A stretch of 64,000 nucleotides of DNA from Holophagales bacterium (lineage in GTDB: Bacteria > Acidobacteriota > Thermoanaerobaculia > Multivoradales > Multivoraceae), in NCBI GenBank assembly GCA_009837885.1, contig VXSP01000009.1:23045-87044 (forward strand), read 5' to 3'. The notes under the pieces were generated by a model. That model was not told where the DNA came from and searched no databases. It saw only the letters and a list, made by a program, of their open reading frames with translations. Position 1 is the first letter of the stretch. Each line of letters starts with the position of its first letter. Made by a program: the position numbers and the translations under genes. Below, in pieces: positions 56,585 through 64,000 of the stretch.

Positions 56585-57592
56585 ATGATCACCGAATCCG
56601 CTTCCAGCGAGTACGCCGCAGCCGCCGTCGAGCTGGCCGGGCCGCCGATTCCGGAGGGGCTCGGCGACGGTGCCCGGCGGCTGCTGTCGCGGGTCGGCAA
56701 CACGCCCCTGCTCGACCTGAGCCACGTCCTCGGACCGGCCGCAAGGGAACTCGGGTCGGAGCTTCTGGCCAAGGCGGAGATGGCGAACCCGGGCGGCTCG
56801 GTCAAGGACCGGCCGGCGCGTCACATGATGCTGGCGGCCCGTGACGCCGGCCAGCTCGACGGCGGCCGCCGTGTCCTGGACGCGACCTCGGGCAACACCG
56901 GCATCGCGCTCGCGATGATCGGCGCGGCGATGGGCATCGGCGTGACGCTCTGCCTGCCGAGCAACGCCTCGATCGAGCGACGGCGCATCCTCGGCGCGTT
57001 CGGCGCCGAACTCGTGCTCACCGATCCGATGGAAGGCTCCGACGGCGCCATCCGCGAGGCGCGCCGGATGATCGAGGCGGATCCGGAGGCGTTCTGCTAC
57101 GTCGACCAGTACAGCAACACCGCCAACTGGCGGGCTCACTTCGAGACCACCGGCCCCGAGATCTGGATGCAGACGGAGGGGCGTCTGACCCACTTCGTCG
57201 CGGGTCTCGGTACCAGCGGCACCTTCTGCGGCACGGCCCGGTACCTGGCCGAACGCGCTCCCGGGGTCCGGCTCATCTCGATGCAGCCGGACGGCCCCTT
57301 CCACGGGCTGGAGGGCATGAAGCACATGCCGAGCGCCCTCGTGCCGGCGATCTACGACGATTCGATCGCCAGCGAGGAGACGGAGGTCAGCACCGAGGAC
57401 GCCTACGCCGAGATCAAGGCGCTCGCCCGCGGGAGCGGCCTGCTCGTCGGCATCTCGGCGGCCGCGAACGTGGTCGCCGGGCGGCGGATCGCCGAGCGCG
57501 CGGCCGAGGCCGGGGAGCGCGCCGTGGTGGTGACCATCCTCTGCGACGGCGCCGACAAGTACCTGTCCGAACCGTTCTGGGACGAGGACTGA
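56585..57592 (+). CDS. cysM: PLP-dependent cysteine synthase, CysM-like
   Basis: VGNTPLLDL, NPGGSVKDRPARHMM, TSGNTGIALAMIGAAMG, VAGLGTSGTFCGTARYL; next to a JAMM and a CysO-like fusion as in mycobacterial mec-cysO-cysM. Confidence 0.85.
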   Translation: MITESASSEYAAAAVELAGPPIPEGLGDGARRLLSRVGNTPLLDLSHVLGPAARELGSELLAKAEMANPGGSVKDRPARHMMLAARDAGQLDGGRRVLDATSGNTGIALAMIGAAMGIGVTLCLPSNASIERRRILGAFGAELVLTDPMEGSDGAIREARRMIEADPEAFCYVDQYSNTANWRAHFETTGPEIWMQTEGRLTHFVAGLGTSGTFCGTARYLAERAPGVRLISMQPDGPFHGLEGMKHMPSALVPAIYDDSIASEETEVSTEDAYAEIKALARGSGLLVGISAAANVVAGRRIAERAAEAGERAVVVTILCDGADKYLSEPFWDED

Positions 57593-57599
57593 ACCGCCG

Positions 57600-58058
57600 A
57601 TGATCGAACTGTCTCCAGGCGACCTGGCCCGCATCCGCGCGCACGGCGAGGCGACGTACCCGGAGGAGTGCTGCGGCATCCTGGTTGGCAGCAGCGAGAA
57701 GACGGCCGGTGAAGATCCCGCGCCTCTCGCTCGTGTCGTGCGCCTGGTCGGCGCCGAGAACGAACGCGAGGACGAGAGCCGGCACAACCGCTACCTGATC
57801 CCGCCCGAAGTCATCCTGCGGACGGAGCGGGAAGCGCGCGCGGACGGCCTCGACGTGGTCGGCTACTACCACTCGCACCCGGATCACCCGTCGCGCCCCA
57901 GCGACTTCGACCGGGACCACGCCTGGCCGGGCTACAGTTACCTGATCGTCTCGGTGCGCGAGGGCCGCGCCAGGGACGAGCGGAGCTGGCGGCTCAGCAA
58001 CGACCGTTCCCGCTTCGACGAGGAACCGATCCGCACCCCTGAACCGCCCGCGACCTGA
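57600..58058 (+). CDS. JAMM/MPN+ metalloprotease (Mec-like)
   Basis: EECCGILVGS and HSHPDHPSRPSDFD (HxH-x(n)-D JAMM motif). Confidence 0.88.
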   Translation: MIELSPGDLARIRAHGEATYPEECCGILVGSSEKTAGEDPAPLARVVRLVGAENEREDESRHNRYLIPPEVILRTEREARADGLDVVGYYHSHPDHPSRPSDFDRDHAWPGYSYLIVSVREGRARDERSWRLSNDRSRFDEEPIRTPEPPAT

Positions 58059-58095
58059 ACACGCAAAAGACCGAAGAGTCCCACGGAGACCGACG

Positions 58096-59547
58096 ATGAC
58101 CGTACTCATACAGATTCCCACGCCCCTGCGGGGCTTCGCCGACGAGCAGGCCGAGGTGGCGGTGGCCGCCGCCACGGTCGGCGAGGCGATGGAGCAGCTC
58201 GTGACCCGCTACGAGGGCCTGCGGCCGCACCTGTTCGGCGACGACGGCAAGCTGCGCACCTTCGTCAACCTGTTCCTGAACGACGAGGACGTGCGCTACC
58301 TGGAGCGCGAGGCGACGCCGATCAACGGCGACGCGACGCTGGCCATCATCCCGTCGATCGCCGGCGGCACGGTGGCGGAGCCGCCGGCTCCAGCGACCAC
58401 CGAGGAGCTGAGCCCGGAGGAAATCCTCCGCTACAGCCGCCACCTCATCATGCCCGAGGTCGGCTCCGAAGGGCAGTTGAAGCTCAAGGCCGCCAAGGTG
58501 CTGATGATCGGCACCGGCGGGCTCGGCTCGCCGCTCGGCATGTACCTCGCCGCGGCCGGCGTCGGCCGCCTCGGCCTGGTCGACTTCGACGTCGTCGACG
58601 AATCGAACCTGCACCGCCAGTTGCTCTACAGCAACGCGGACGTCGGCCGGCCCAAGCTCGACGCCGCGGTCGAGCGCCTGCACGAGGTGAACCCGCACAT
58701 CGAACTCACGCCGCACCCGGTGCTGCTCGACTCGAGCAACGCGCTCGAGATCTTCGAGGACTACGACGTGATCGTCGACGGCACGGACAACTTCCCGACC
58801 CGCTACCTGGTCAACGACGCATGCGTCCTGCTCGGCAAGCCGAACGTCTACGGGTCGATCTTCCGCTTCGAGGGCCAGGTGTCCGTGTTCTGGGGCGCCA
58901 AGGGTCCCTGCTACCGCTGCCTGTTCGCCGAGCCGCCGCCGCCGGGACTCGTCCCCTCATGCGCCGAGGGCGGCGTCCTCGGCGTGCTGCCCGGCATCAT
59001 CGGCAGCCTGCAGGCGAACGAGGTGATCAAGCTGATCATCGGCCAGGGCGATCCGCTGATCGGCCGACTGGTGCTCTTCGACGCGCTGCGCATGAGCTTC
59101 CGCGAGCTGAAGCTGCGCAAGAACCCCGATTGCCCTATCTGCTCCGAGAATCCGATTCAGACGGAGCTGATCGACTACGAGCAGTTCTGCGGCGTCCCCG
59201 CCGTCGCCGAGGAGCCGGCGCTCGACGACATGATCGACGTGACTCCGACCCAGGTCCAGTCCTGGATGAACGACGGCCGCGACTTCAGCATTCTCGACGT
59301 CCGGGGCCCGCAGGAGTACGCGATCTGCCGGATCGACGGATCGACCCTGATTCCGGTTGCCGAACTCGAGGGCCGGCTAGCCGAGCTCGACCCTTCGAAG
59401 CTCTGGGTCGTCCACTGCCACCACGGCCCGCGGTCGACGCGAGCGACGAACATCCTCCGCGACAACGGCTTCCCGCAGGCTTACAACCTGGCCGGCGGGA
59501 TCGATGCGTGGGCGGTGGAAGTGGATCCGTCGTTGCCGCGGTACTGA
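58096..59547 (+). CDS. Ubiquitin-like (CysO/MoaD/ThiS) - E1 (MoeB/ThiF) - rhodanese triple fusion
   Basis: UBL ending ..LAIIPSIAGG (Gly90-Gly91); GTGGLGSPLGMYLAAAGVGRLGLVDFDVVDESNLHRQ; CYRC..CPIC zinc cysteines; rhodanese loop CHHGPRS. Confidence 0.92.
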   Translation: MTVLIQIPTPLRGFADEQAEVAVAAATVGEAMEQLVTRYEGLRPHLFGDDGKLRTFVNLFLNDEDVRYLEREATPINGDATLAIIPSIAGGTVAEPPAPATTEELSPEEILRYSRHLIMPEVGSEGQLKLKAAKVLMIGTGGLGSPLGMYLAAAGVGRLGLVDFDVVDESNLHRQLLYSNADVGRPKLDAAVERLHEVNPHIELTPHPVLLDSSNALEIFEDYDVIVDGTDNFPTRYLVNDACVLLGKPNVYGSIFRFEGQVSVFWGAKGPCYRCLFAEPPPPGLVPSCAEGGVLGVLPGIIGSLQANEVIKLIIGQGDPLIGRLVLFDALRMSFRELKLRKNPDCPICSENPIQTELIDYEQFCGVPAVAEEPALDDMIDVTPTQVQSWMNDGRDFSILDVRGPQEYAICRIDGSTLIPVAELEGRLAELDPSKLWVVHCHHGPRSTRATNILRDNGFPQAYNLAGGIDAWAVEVDPSLPRY

Positions 59548-59556
59548 GGGAGCGGC

Positions 59557-60531
59557 CTAGGTTTCGGGGGCCAGTGGTCCGAACGAGACGTTCCGGCCGT
59601 CGACCTCTACCCTCGCGCCGGGCAGGGCCTCGACAGCCCGTCGCGGCAGCAGGGCGAGCCCGATGGCGGCGTCGTCGCGCGGCGATGGGGAGACGCTGGT
59701 GACCGTACCGGCGGTTCGACCGTCGAACTCGATCTCCGCTCCGGCGGACGGGCTGTGCCCGGGCTCGAAGACGAGCCGGCACATGCGGCGGGCCGGCTGG
59801 CCGCGGTAGTGGATGCGGGCGACGATCTCCTGGCCCAGGTAGCAGCCCTTCTCGTAGTCGACAGCGTCTTCGATGCCTGTCTCCTGGGGCAGGTTGGCGT
59901 CGTCGTAGTCGACGCCCCAGAGCGGATGGCCGTGTTCGATGCGGAGGGCCTCGGTCGCTTCGCGGCCGGCTCGCTGCAGACCTGCTTCGGCCAGGTCGTC
60001 GGCCATGAGCGGCGCGATCGCGGAGGACTGCCACAGCGAGAAGGCCGGCACGCCGCCGTCGCCCTCGCGCACCAGGCGGGCTTGGTAGTCGAGGAATCCG
60101 ACCTGGGTGTGGTTCCATGGCTCGGTCAGGTCGCGGGCCGCTGAGGCGCCGAGATCGGCCAGCACCTCGGCGCTCCTCGGCCCGGCGATCCTCACCGAAG
60201 CCATGTCGCCAAGCGGCAGGATCTCTACCTGGTCGGTGACGATGTACTTCTCAAGGTGCTCGATGATCGTCCTGCCGCGCCCCTTGGGGATCTCCAGCCA
60301 CAGGCGATCTTCGAGCGCCAGCACGGCGGCGCTGGCGAGGATGCGGCCGCGGACGTCGGTGATGAAGCCGAAGCGGCCTGCGCCGGGTTCGAGACCTTCG
60401 ATAGCCGCGGTCACCATGCCGCCGAAGAACCGTTCGCGGTCGGGGCCCATGAGTTCCAGCCGGGAGGCCGGCGGCGGTTCGCACAGGGCGGCTTCGGTGG
60501 TGAGCAGTTCGACGTCGCGTTCGAAGCTCAT
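59557..60531 (-). CDS. ygfZ: YgfZ/GcvT-like folate-binding protein
   Basis: DYEKGCYLGQEIVARIHYRGQPARRM signature. Confidence 0.9.
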   Translation of the reverse strand: MSFERDVELLTTEAALCEPPPASRLELMGPDRERFFGGMVTAAIEGLEPGAGRFGFITDVRGRILASAAVLALEDRLWLEIPKGRGRTIIEHLEKYIVTDQVEILPLGDMASVRIAGPRSAEVLADLGASAARDLTEPWNHTQVGFLDYQARLVREGDGGVPAFSLWQSSAIAPLMADDLAEAGLQRAGREATEALRIEHGHPLWGVDYDDANLPQETGIEDAVDYEKGCYLGQEIVARIHYRGQPARRMCRLVFEPGHSPSAGAEIEFDGRTAGTVTSVSPSPRDDAAIGLALLPRRAVEALPGARVEVDGRNVSFGPLAPET

Positions 60532-61232
60532 GGCGTCCGCCGCGGGCCGCCGTGGCCGTCGAGGAGGATCTCCCGCACGGAGGCGTGGCGCAGGTCCGGC
60601 ACGACCCAGCGGGCACCCGCTTCTTCCAGCCGGTGGTCAGGCGTGAAGCCGGTGGCCACGGCCAGTACTGGGACGCCATGGGCGTCGCCGCAGGCGATGT
60701 CGCGGACCGTGTCGCCGATGATGACGATGTCGTTCGGCTCCGGTGGAGCGCCGAGCTGCCGGGCGGCCCGTTCGACGGCGACAGGCACCAGCTCATTGCG
60801 CCGGACGCCGTCCTCGCCGAACGCGCCGAAGTCGAAGAAGCGGTTCAGGCCGAAGGGTTCGAGCTTGGCCCGGGCGCCGATCTCCCAGTTGCCGGTGAGC
60901 AGGGCCACGCAGGTGTCCTCGGCGGCGGCCAGTTCCTCGAGCAGTTCGACGACGCCGGGCAAGAGCCTCATCTGCGCCGGGTCGAGCCGCTCGAGCAGGT
61001 GGCTGTAGTGGGAACGCACCTCGCCCAGGCGGCCTTCGACCTCGTCGCGCGGCAGGCCGGCCTCAGTCATCAGGTCGATCACCGCCTCCGTGTCCGTCCT
61101 GCCACCGAAGTCGTAGGCGCGGACGTTGCCCGTCCGGCCGAACGTGCGCTTGAGCGCGCCCATGAAGATGGGCCCGATCTGAGGGCCGCACCGAACCAGG
61201 GTGCCGTCGATGTCGAAGAGCAGGAGCCGCAT
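60528..61232 (-). CDS. HAD-family hydrolase (phosphoglycolate phosphatase-like)
   Basis: LLLFDIDGTLVR, LLTGNWEIGARAKLEPFGL, DIVIIGDTVRDIACGDAHG. Confidence 0.87.
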   Translation of the reverse strand: MRLLLFDIDGTLVRCGPQIGPIFMGALKRTFGRTGNVRAYDFGGRTDTEAVIDLMTEAGLPRDEVEGRLGEVRSHYSHLLERLDPAQMRLLPGVVELLEELAAAEDTCVALLTGNWEIGARAKLEPFGLNRFFDFGAFGEDGVRRNELVPVAVERAARQLGAPPEPNDIVIIGDTVRDIACGDAHGVPVLAVATGFTPDHRLEEAGARWVVPDLRHASVREILLDGHGGPRRTP

Positions 61233-61292
61233 CGGGTAACCGGTGTTCCAGAGTAAGCGCGGAGACTATCCGCCCTGTTAGCCTTTCCCATC

Positions 61293-61982
61293 TTGATCGT
61301 ACGGGTGCTGAGCTTCGCCACCGCGCTGGACGCTGTAGGCAGCGCCGAGACGGAACATGACCTCCCGGACGGCAGCACGGTCGCTGACCTCGTCGAGCGC
61401 CTGACGGCGGCGTATCCGGATCTGGAAGCCCTCTGGCCGCGTCTGGCGGTAGCCATCGACGGGGAAGTCGCCGGGGACCGGACGGCACCCCTTCACGATG
61501 GCGCCGAAGTGGCACTTCTCCCGCCGGTATCCGGCGGCTCCTGCGGCGCCGGAGCCCGCCGGCTGCGCGACGGCGCCGTCGACGCGGACACGGTGTCGGC
61601 GGTACGCGCCGGCGTAGAGGACGCGGGCAAGGGAGCGGTGGTCGTATTCGTCGGCAACGTCCGCAACTCCTTCGGCGGACGGCCGGTCGAGCGGATCACC
61701 TACTCCGCGTACCCGGCGATGGCGGAGAGGCGCCTCGAACGGATCGTTAGCGAGCTTGGAGCCGCTGAACCCGGAACCCGCGTTGAGATCGTCCACGGCC
61801 TGGGTACCCTCGAAGTAGGCGATGCGAGCGTAGTCATCGCGACTGCTTCCGCCCACCGGCGTCAGGCTTACGAGACGAACCGGCTCGCCCTGGAGCGTCT
61901 CAAGGCAGAAGTCCCCATCTGGAAAAGGGAGCACTACGCGGACGGCAGGTCCGCATGGCGGGAAGAGGAACCGCTGGAGTGA
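61293..61982 (+). CDS. MoaD-MoaE fusion (molybdopterin synthase small + large subunit)
   Basis: MoaD-like N-terminus ending EVALLPPVSGG (Gly81-Gly82), then MoaE: GAVVVFVGNVRN..ASAHRRQAYETNRLALERLKAEVPIWKREHYADG. Confidence 0.9.
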   Translation: MIVRVLSFATALDAVGSAETEHDLPDGSTVADLVERLTAAYPDLEALWPRLAVAIDGEVAGDRTAPLHDGAEVALLPPVSGGSCGAGARRLRDGAVDADTVSAVRAGVEDAGKGAVVVFVGNVRNSFGGRPVERITYSAYPAMAERRLERIVSELGAAEPGTRVEIVHGLGTLEVGDASVVIATASAHRRQAYETNRLALERLKAEVPIWKREHYADGRSAWREEEPLE

Positions 61983-62042
61983 GAGGCCTGTCCGGCGTAC
62001 GCCGAAGCGCGGCCCCCTAGCGGCGGTCGCTGATCCCTTTCC

Positions 62043-62081
62043 TTGAAGACTGTCAGAAACATGGCTAGAGTTCCGACAGTC
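62043..62081 (+). promoter_or_regulatory. Candidate promoter/operator of AbiEi-like antitoxin
   Basis: GACTGTCAGAA-N12-TTCCGACAGTC inverted repeat (10/11) overlapping TTGAAG-N17-TAGAGT. Confidence 0.6.
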
Positions 62082-62094
62082 GAGAGGTGTCGCC

Positions 62095-62688
62095 ATGGAA
62101 CATTTGAGCGAAACGGTACTGCGGTACGCGGAAAGCCAGCCGGAAGGCACCCCGGTGCTGGCGAAGGGGCTACTGCATCTTGGCAGTCGGGCGGCGATTG
62201 ACCAGGCCCTGTCGCGTCTTGTGCGGCGCGACGCGCTGCTGCGGGTGGGACGGGGTGTGTATGTTCTACCGGTCGAGAGCCGTTTTGGCAGCCGCGCGCC
62301 GTCGGTCGAGAAGACAGTCACGGCACTCGCGGCCGCGCGTGGGGAGCGGATCGCGAACAGCGGCGCGATGGCGGCGAACGTGCTCGGCCTCACCGGGCAG
62401 GTGCCCGCCAGGCGCGTCTTTCTGACGTCGGGACCGAGCCGTAGTTTGACGCTCGGCCGCGAGCGGGTCGAATTGCGCCATGCGCCGCCGTGGCAACTGG
62501 CGCTGGCCGGCCGGCGTGCCGGCGAGGCGATCAGGGCGCTCGTCTGGCTCGGGCGTGACCGGGCCGGTGAAGTGACGGAGCTGGTGCGGGAACGGTTGAG
62601 CGAGGAGGAGCGCCGGGAACTCGGCAGCGTCAGCGCGCAGATGCCCGGATGGCTGGCCGTGCTCGTGAACGAAGTGGCCCATGGCTGA
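62095..62688 (+). CDS. AbiEi/DUF6088-family type IV antitoxin-like protein
   Basis: N-terminal wHTH-like GTPVLAKGLLHLGSRAAIDQALSRLVRRDALLRVGRGVYVLP; GERIANSGAMAANVLGLTGQVPARRVFLTSGPSR. Confidence 0.8.
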   Translation: MEHLSETVLRYAESQPEGTPVLAKGLLHLGSRAAIDQALSRLVRRDALLRVGRGVYVLPVESRFGSRAPSVEKTVTALAAARGERIANSGAMAANVLGLTGQVPARRVFLTSGPSRSLTLGRERVELRHAPPWQLALAGRRAGEAIRALVWLGRDRAGEVTELVRERLSEEERRELGSVSAQMPGWLAVLVNEVAHG

Positions 62689-62788
62689 TCGGCTCGTTCC
62701 CGCTGGAGGCGCGCTGTCGGCCTTGGCCGACGACTACGCGCGGATGGTGGAGGGCGGACGGGCGCTAGCTCCGCCGCGCGGCGGCTAG
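62681..62788 (+). pseudogene. Internally deleted AbiEii toxin remnant
   Basis: 35-codon ORF MADRLVPAGGALSALADDYARMVEGGRALAPPRGG overlapping the antitoxin stop; N-terminal start joined to an AbiEii-like C-terminal LADDYxxM segment. Confidence 0.5.
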
Positions 62789-63174
62789 ACGGCGAACGAC
62801 GACCCGCAGCCGCAGGTGCCGACGGCCTTCGGGTTCGAGAACTTGAAGCCGGTGCCGGCGACGCCGAGCTGGTAGTCGATCGTCGTGCCCTTGAGGTAGC
62901 GGGCGCTGATCGGGTCGACGTAGACGCGCAGCCCCTCGTAGTCGAAGACTTCGTCCGTCTCGCGGCGGTCCTTCTCGAAGTCGAGCGCGTACTCGAAACC
63001 GCTGCAGCCGCCGCCGCGGACCGCGACCCTCAGCCCATGGTCTGCGGACAGGCCTTCGTCCTCGCGGGTGAGCTTGATCATCCGCACCGCCTTGGCGGTC
63101 ACGTGCAGGGTCTCCGGCGCCTGCGCGGGTGCGGGCGTCGGTGCCGGCGGGGTCGGAAAGTCGATCTCAGGCAT
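62785..63174 (-). CDS. erpA: A-type Fe-S cluster carrier (IscA/ErpA family)
   Basis: LRVAVRGGGCSGFEYALDF, YVDPISARYLKGTTIDY, FKFSNPKAVGTCGCGSSF. Confidence 0.93.
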   Translation of the reverse strand: MPEIDFPTPPAPTPAPAQAPETLHVTAKAVRMIKLTREDEGLSADHGLRVAVRGGGCSGFEYALDFEKDRRETDEVFDYEGLRVYVDPISARYLKGTTIDYQLGVAGTGFKFSNPKAVGTCGCGSSFAV

Positions 63175-63300
63175 CGGTTCAGGGGGGCGCGTGATGGGCG
63201 GCCTCGTTGCCCGAGAGTATCATCGAGGCGTGCTGACCGGGACGTTGGAGGGTTCGATGCGGCCCGCCGCGGTTGGCCGCGACGCGACGGGAGAAGGCCC

Positions 63301-63903
63301 GTGATCCGGGAGCAGGGCCGGGGCGACGGCGGCTGCATCGAGGTCATCAGCGGCGGCATGTTCTCCGGCAAGAGCGAGGAGTTGCTGCGCCGGCTCCGGC
63401 GCGCGCTGATCGCGCGCCAGCGCGTCCAGGTGTTCCGCATCGCCACCGACACGCGCGGCGGCGAGGGGGATGTGCTACGTACGCGGGACAACCGCAGCCT
63501 GTCGGCGGAGACGGTGGCCTCCAGTGCCGAGATGCGCGAGAAGCTGATGCTTGGCGTGGAAGTCGTCGGCATCGACGAGGCCCAGTTCTTCGACAGGGGC
63601 CTGGTCGACCTGGTGACGGAACTCGCCGACCTGGGCGTACGGGTGATCGTGGCCGGGCTGGACCTGGATTTCCGGCGCCGCCCGTTCGGGCCGATCCCGG
63701 AACTCATGGCGATCGCGGAGTACGTCGACAAGATGCACGCGGTCTGTGTGCGCTGCGGCGCCGCGGCCCAGTACTCGCTGCGGATCGCTGGCGGTGACCA
63801 GCAGGTGCTGGTCGGGGACGTGGAGACCTACGAGGCGCGGTGCCGGCGTTGTTTCAACTCGTCGGAGGGGGCCTTGGAGGCGGATCGGGCGCACGCCAGT
63901 TAG
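63301..63903 (+). CDS. tdk: Thymidine kinase
   Basis: IEVISGGMFSGKSEELLRRLRR, VVGIDEAQFFD, VCVRCGAAAQYSLRI..CRRC. Confidence 0.95.
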   Translation: MIREQGRGDGGCIEVISGGMFSGKSEELLRRLRRALIARQRVQVFRIATDTRGGEGDVLRTRDNRSLSAETVASSAEMREKLMLGVEVVGIDEAQFFDRGLVDLVTELADLGVRVIVAGLDLDFRRRPFGPIPELMAIAEYVDKMHAVCVRCGAAAQYSLRIAGGDQQVLVGDVETYEARCRRCFNSSEGALEADRAHAS

Positions 63904-63916
63904 CGCGCCAGAATGG

Positions 63917-63967
63917 TCGCCGCTTCGCGGCGGGCTGTTCTCAGAAGCCGGCGGGGACGCCGGCGCA
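63917..63967. repeat. Copy 4 of dispersed GC-rich repeat (reverse orientation)
   Basis: TCGCCGCTTCGCGGCGGG and GCCGGCGGGGACGCCGGCGCA = reverse complement of module M1 core. Confidence 0.7.
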
Positions 63968-64000
63968 TGTATGGTCCGCCCCGCTTGTGCAAGGGCTCTT

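Overview
High-GC (~68-70%) chromosomal window, probably from an Acidobacteriota-like bacterium (inferred from the VWFA-related/GWxTD protein and the repeat style; not proven). Main blocks: (1) end of an MFS transporter and an ERG4/ERG24-type sterol reductase; (2) an initiator tRNA-fMet on the minus strand with its own promoter; (3) ftsB-mfd-PPIase-surA; (4) an almost complete dcw cluster, mraZ to ftsZ; (5) a decayed/hypothetical segment at 24.4-27 kb; (6) argS; (7) a glycan locus with a PIG-L/GT2 fusion, three more glycosyltransferases, a PEGA protein, an SDR and RmlD, ending at lptD; (8) ruvX-mltG; (9) a PIN toxin remnant with a retained antitoxin; (10) a VWA/GWxTD protein, xseAB and a zinc-ribbon rhomboid; (11) argCJBDHR; (12) a sulfur-transfer neighbourhood with YedY-like molybdoenzyme, CysM-like synthase, JAMM protease, a ubiquitin-like/E1/rhodanese triple fusion, YgfZ, a MoaD-MoaE fusion and an A-type Fe-S carrier; (13) an orphan AbiEi antitoxin; (14) tdk. 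Most interesting: two ubiquitin-like fusions with buried Gly-Gly near a JAMM protease; two toxin-antitoxin loci in which only the toxin carries an internal deletion; a four-repeat 10-bp-period MraZ-like operator; and a modular dispersed GC-rich repeat, one copy of which lies inside a CDS. All calls come from reading sequence and the supplied ORF translations; no database search was run.
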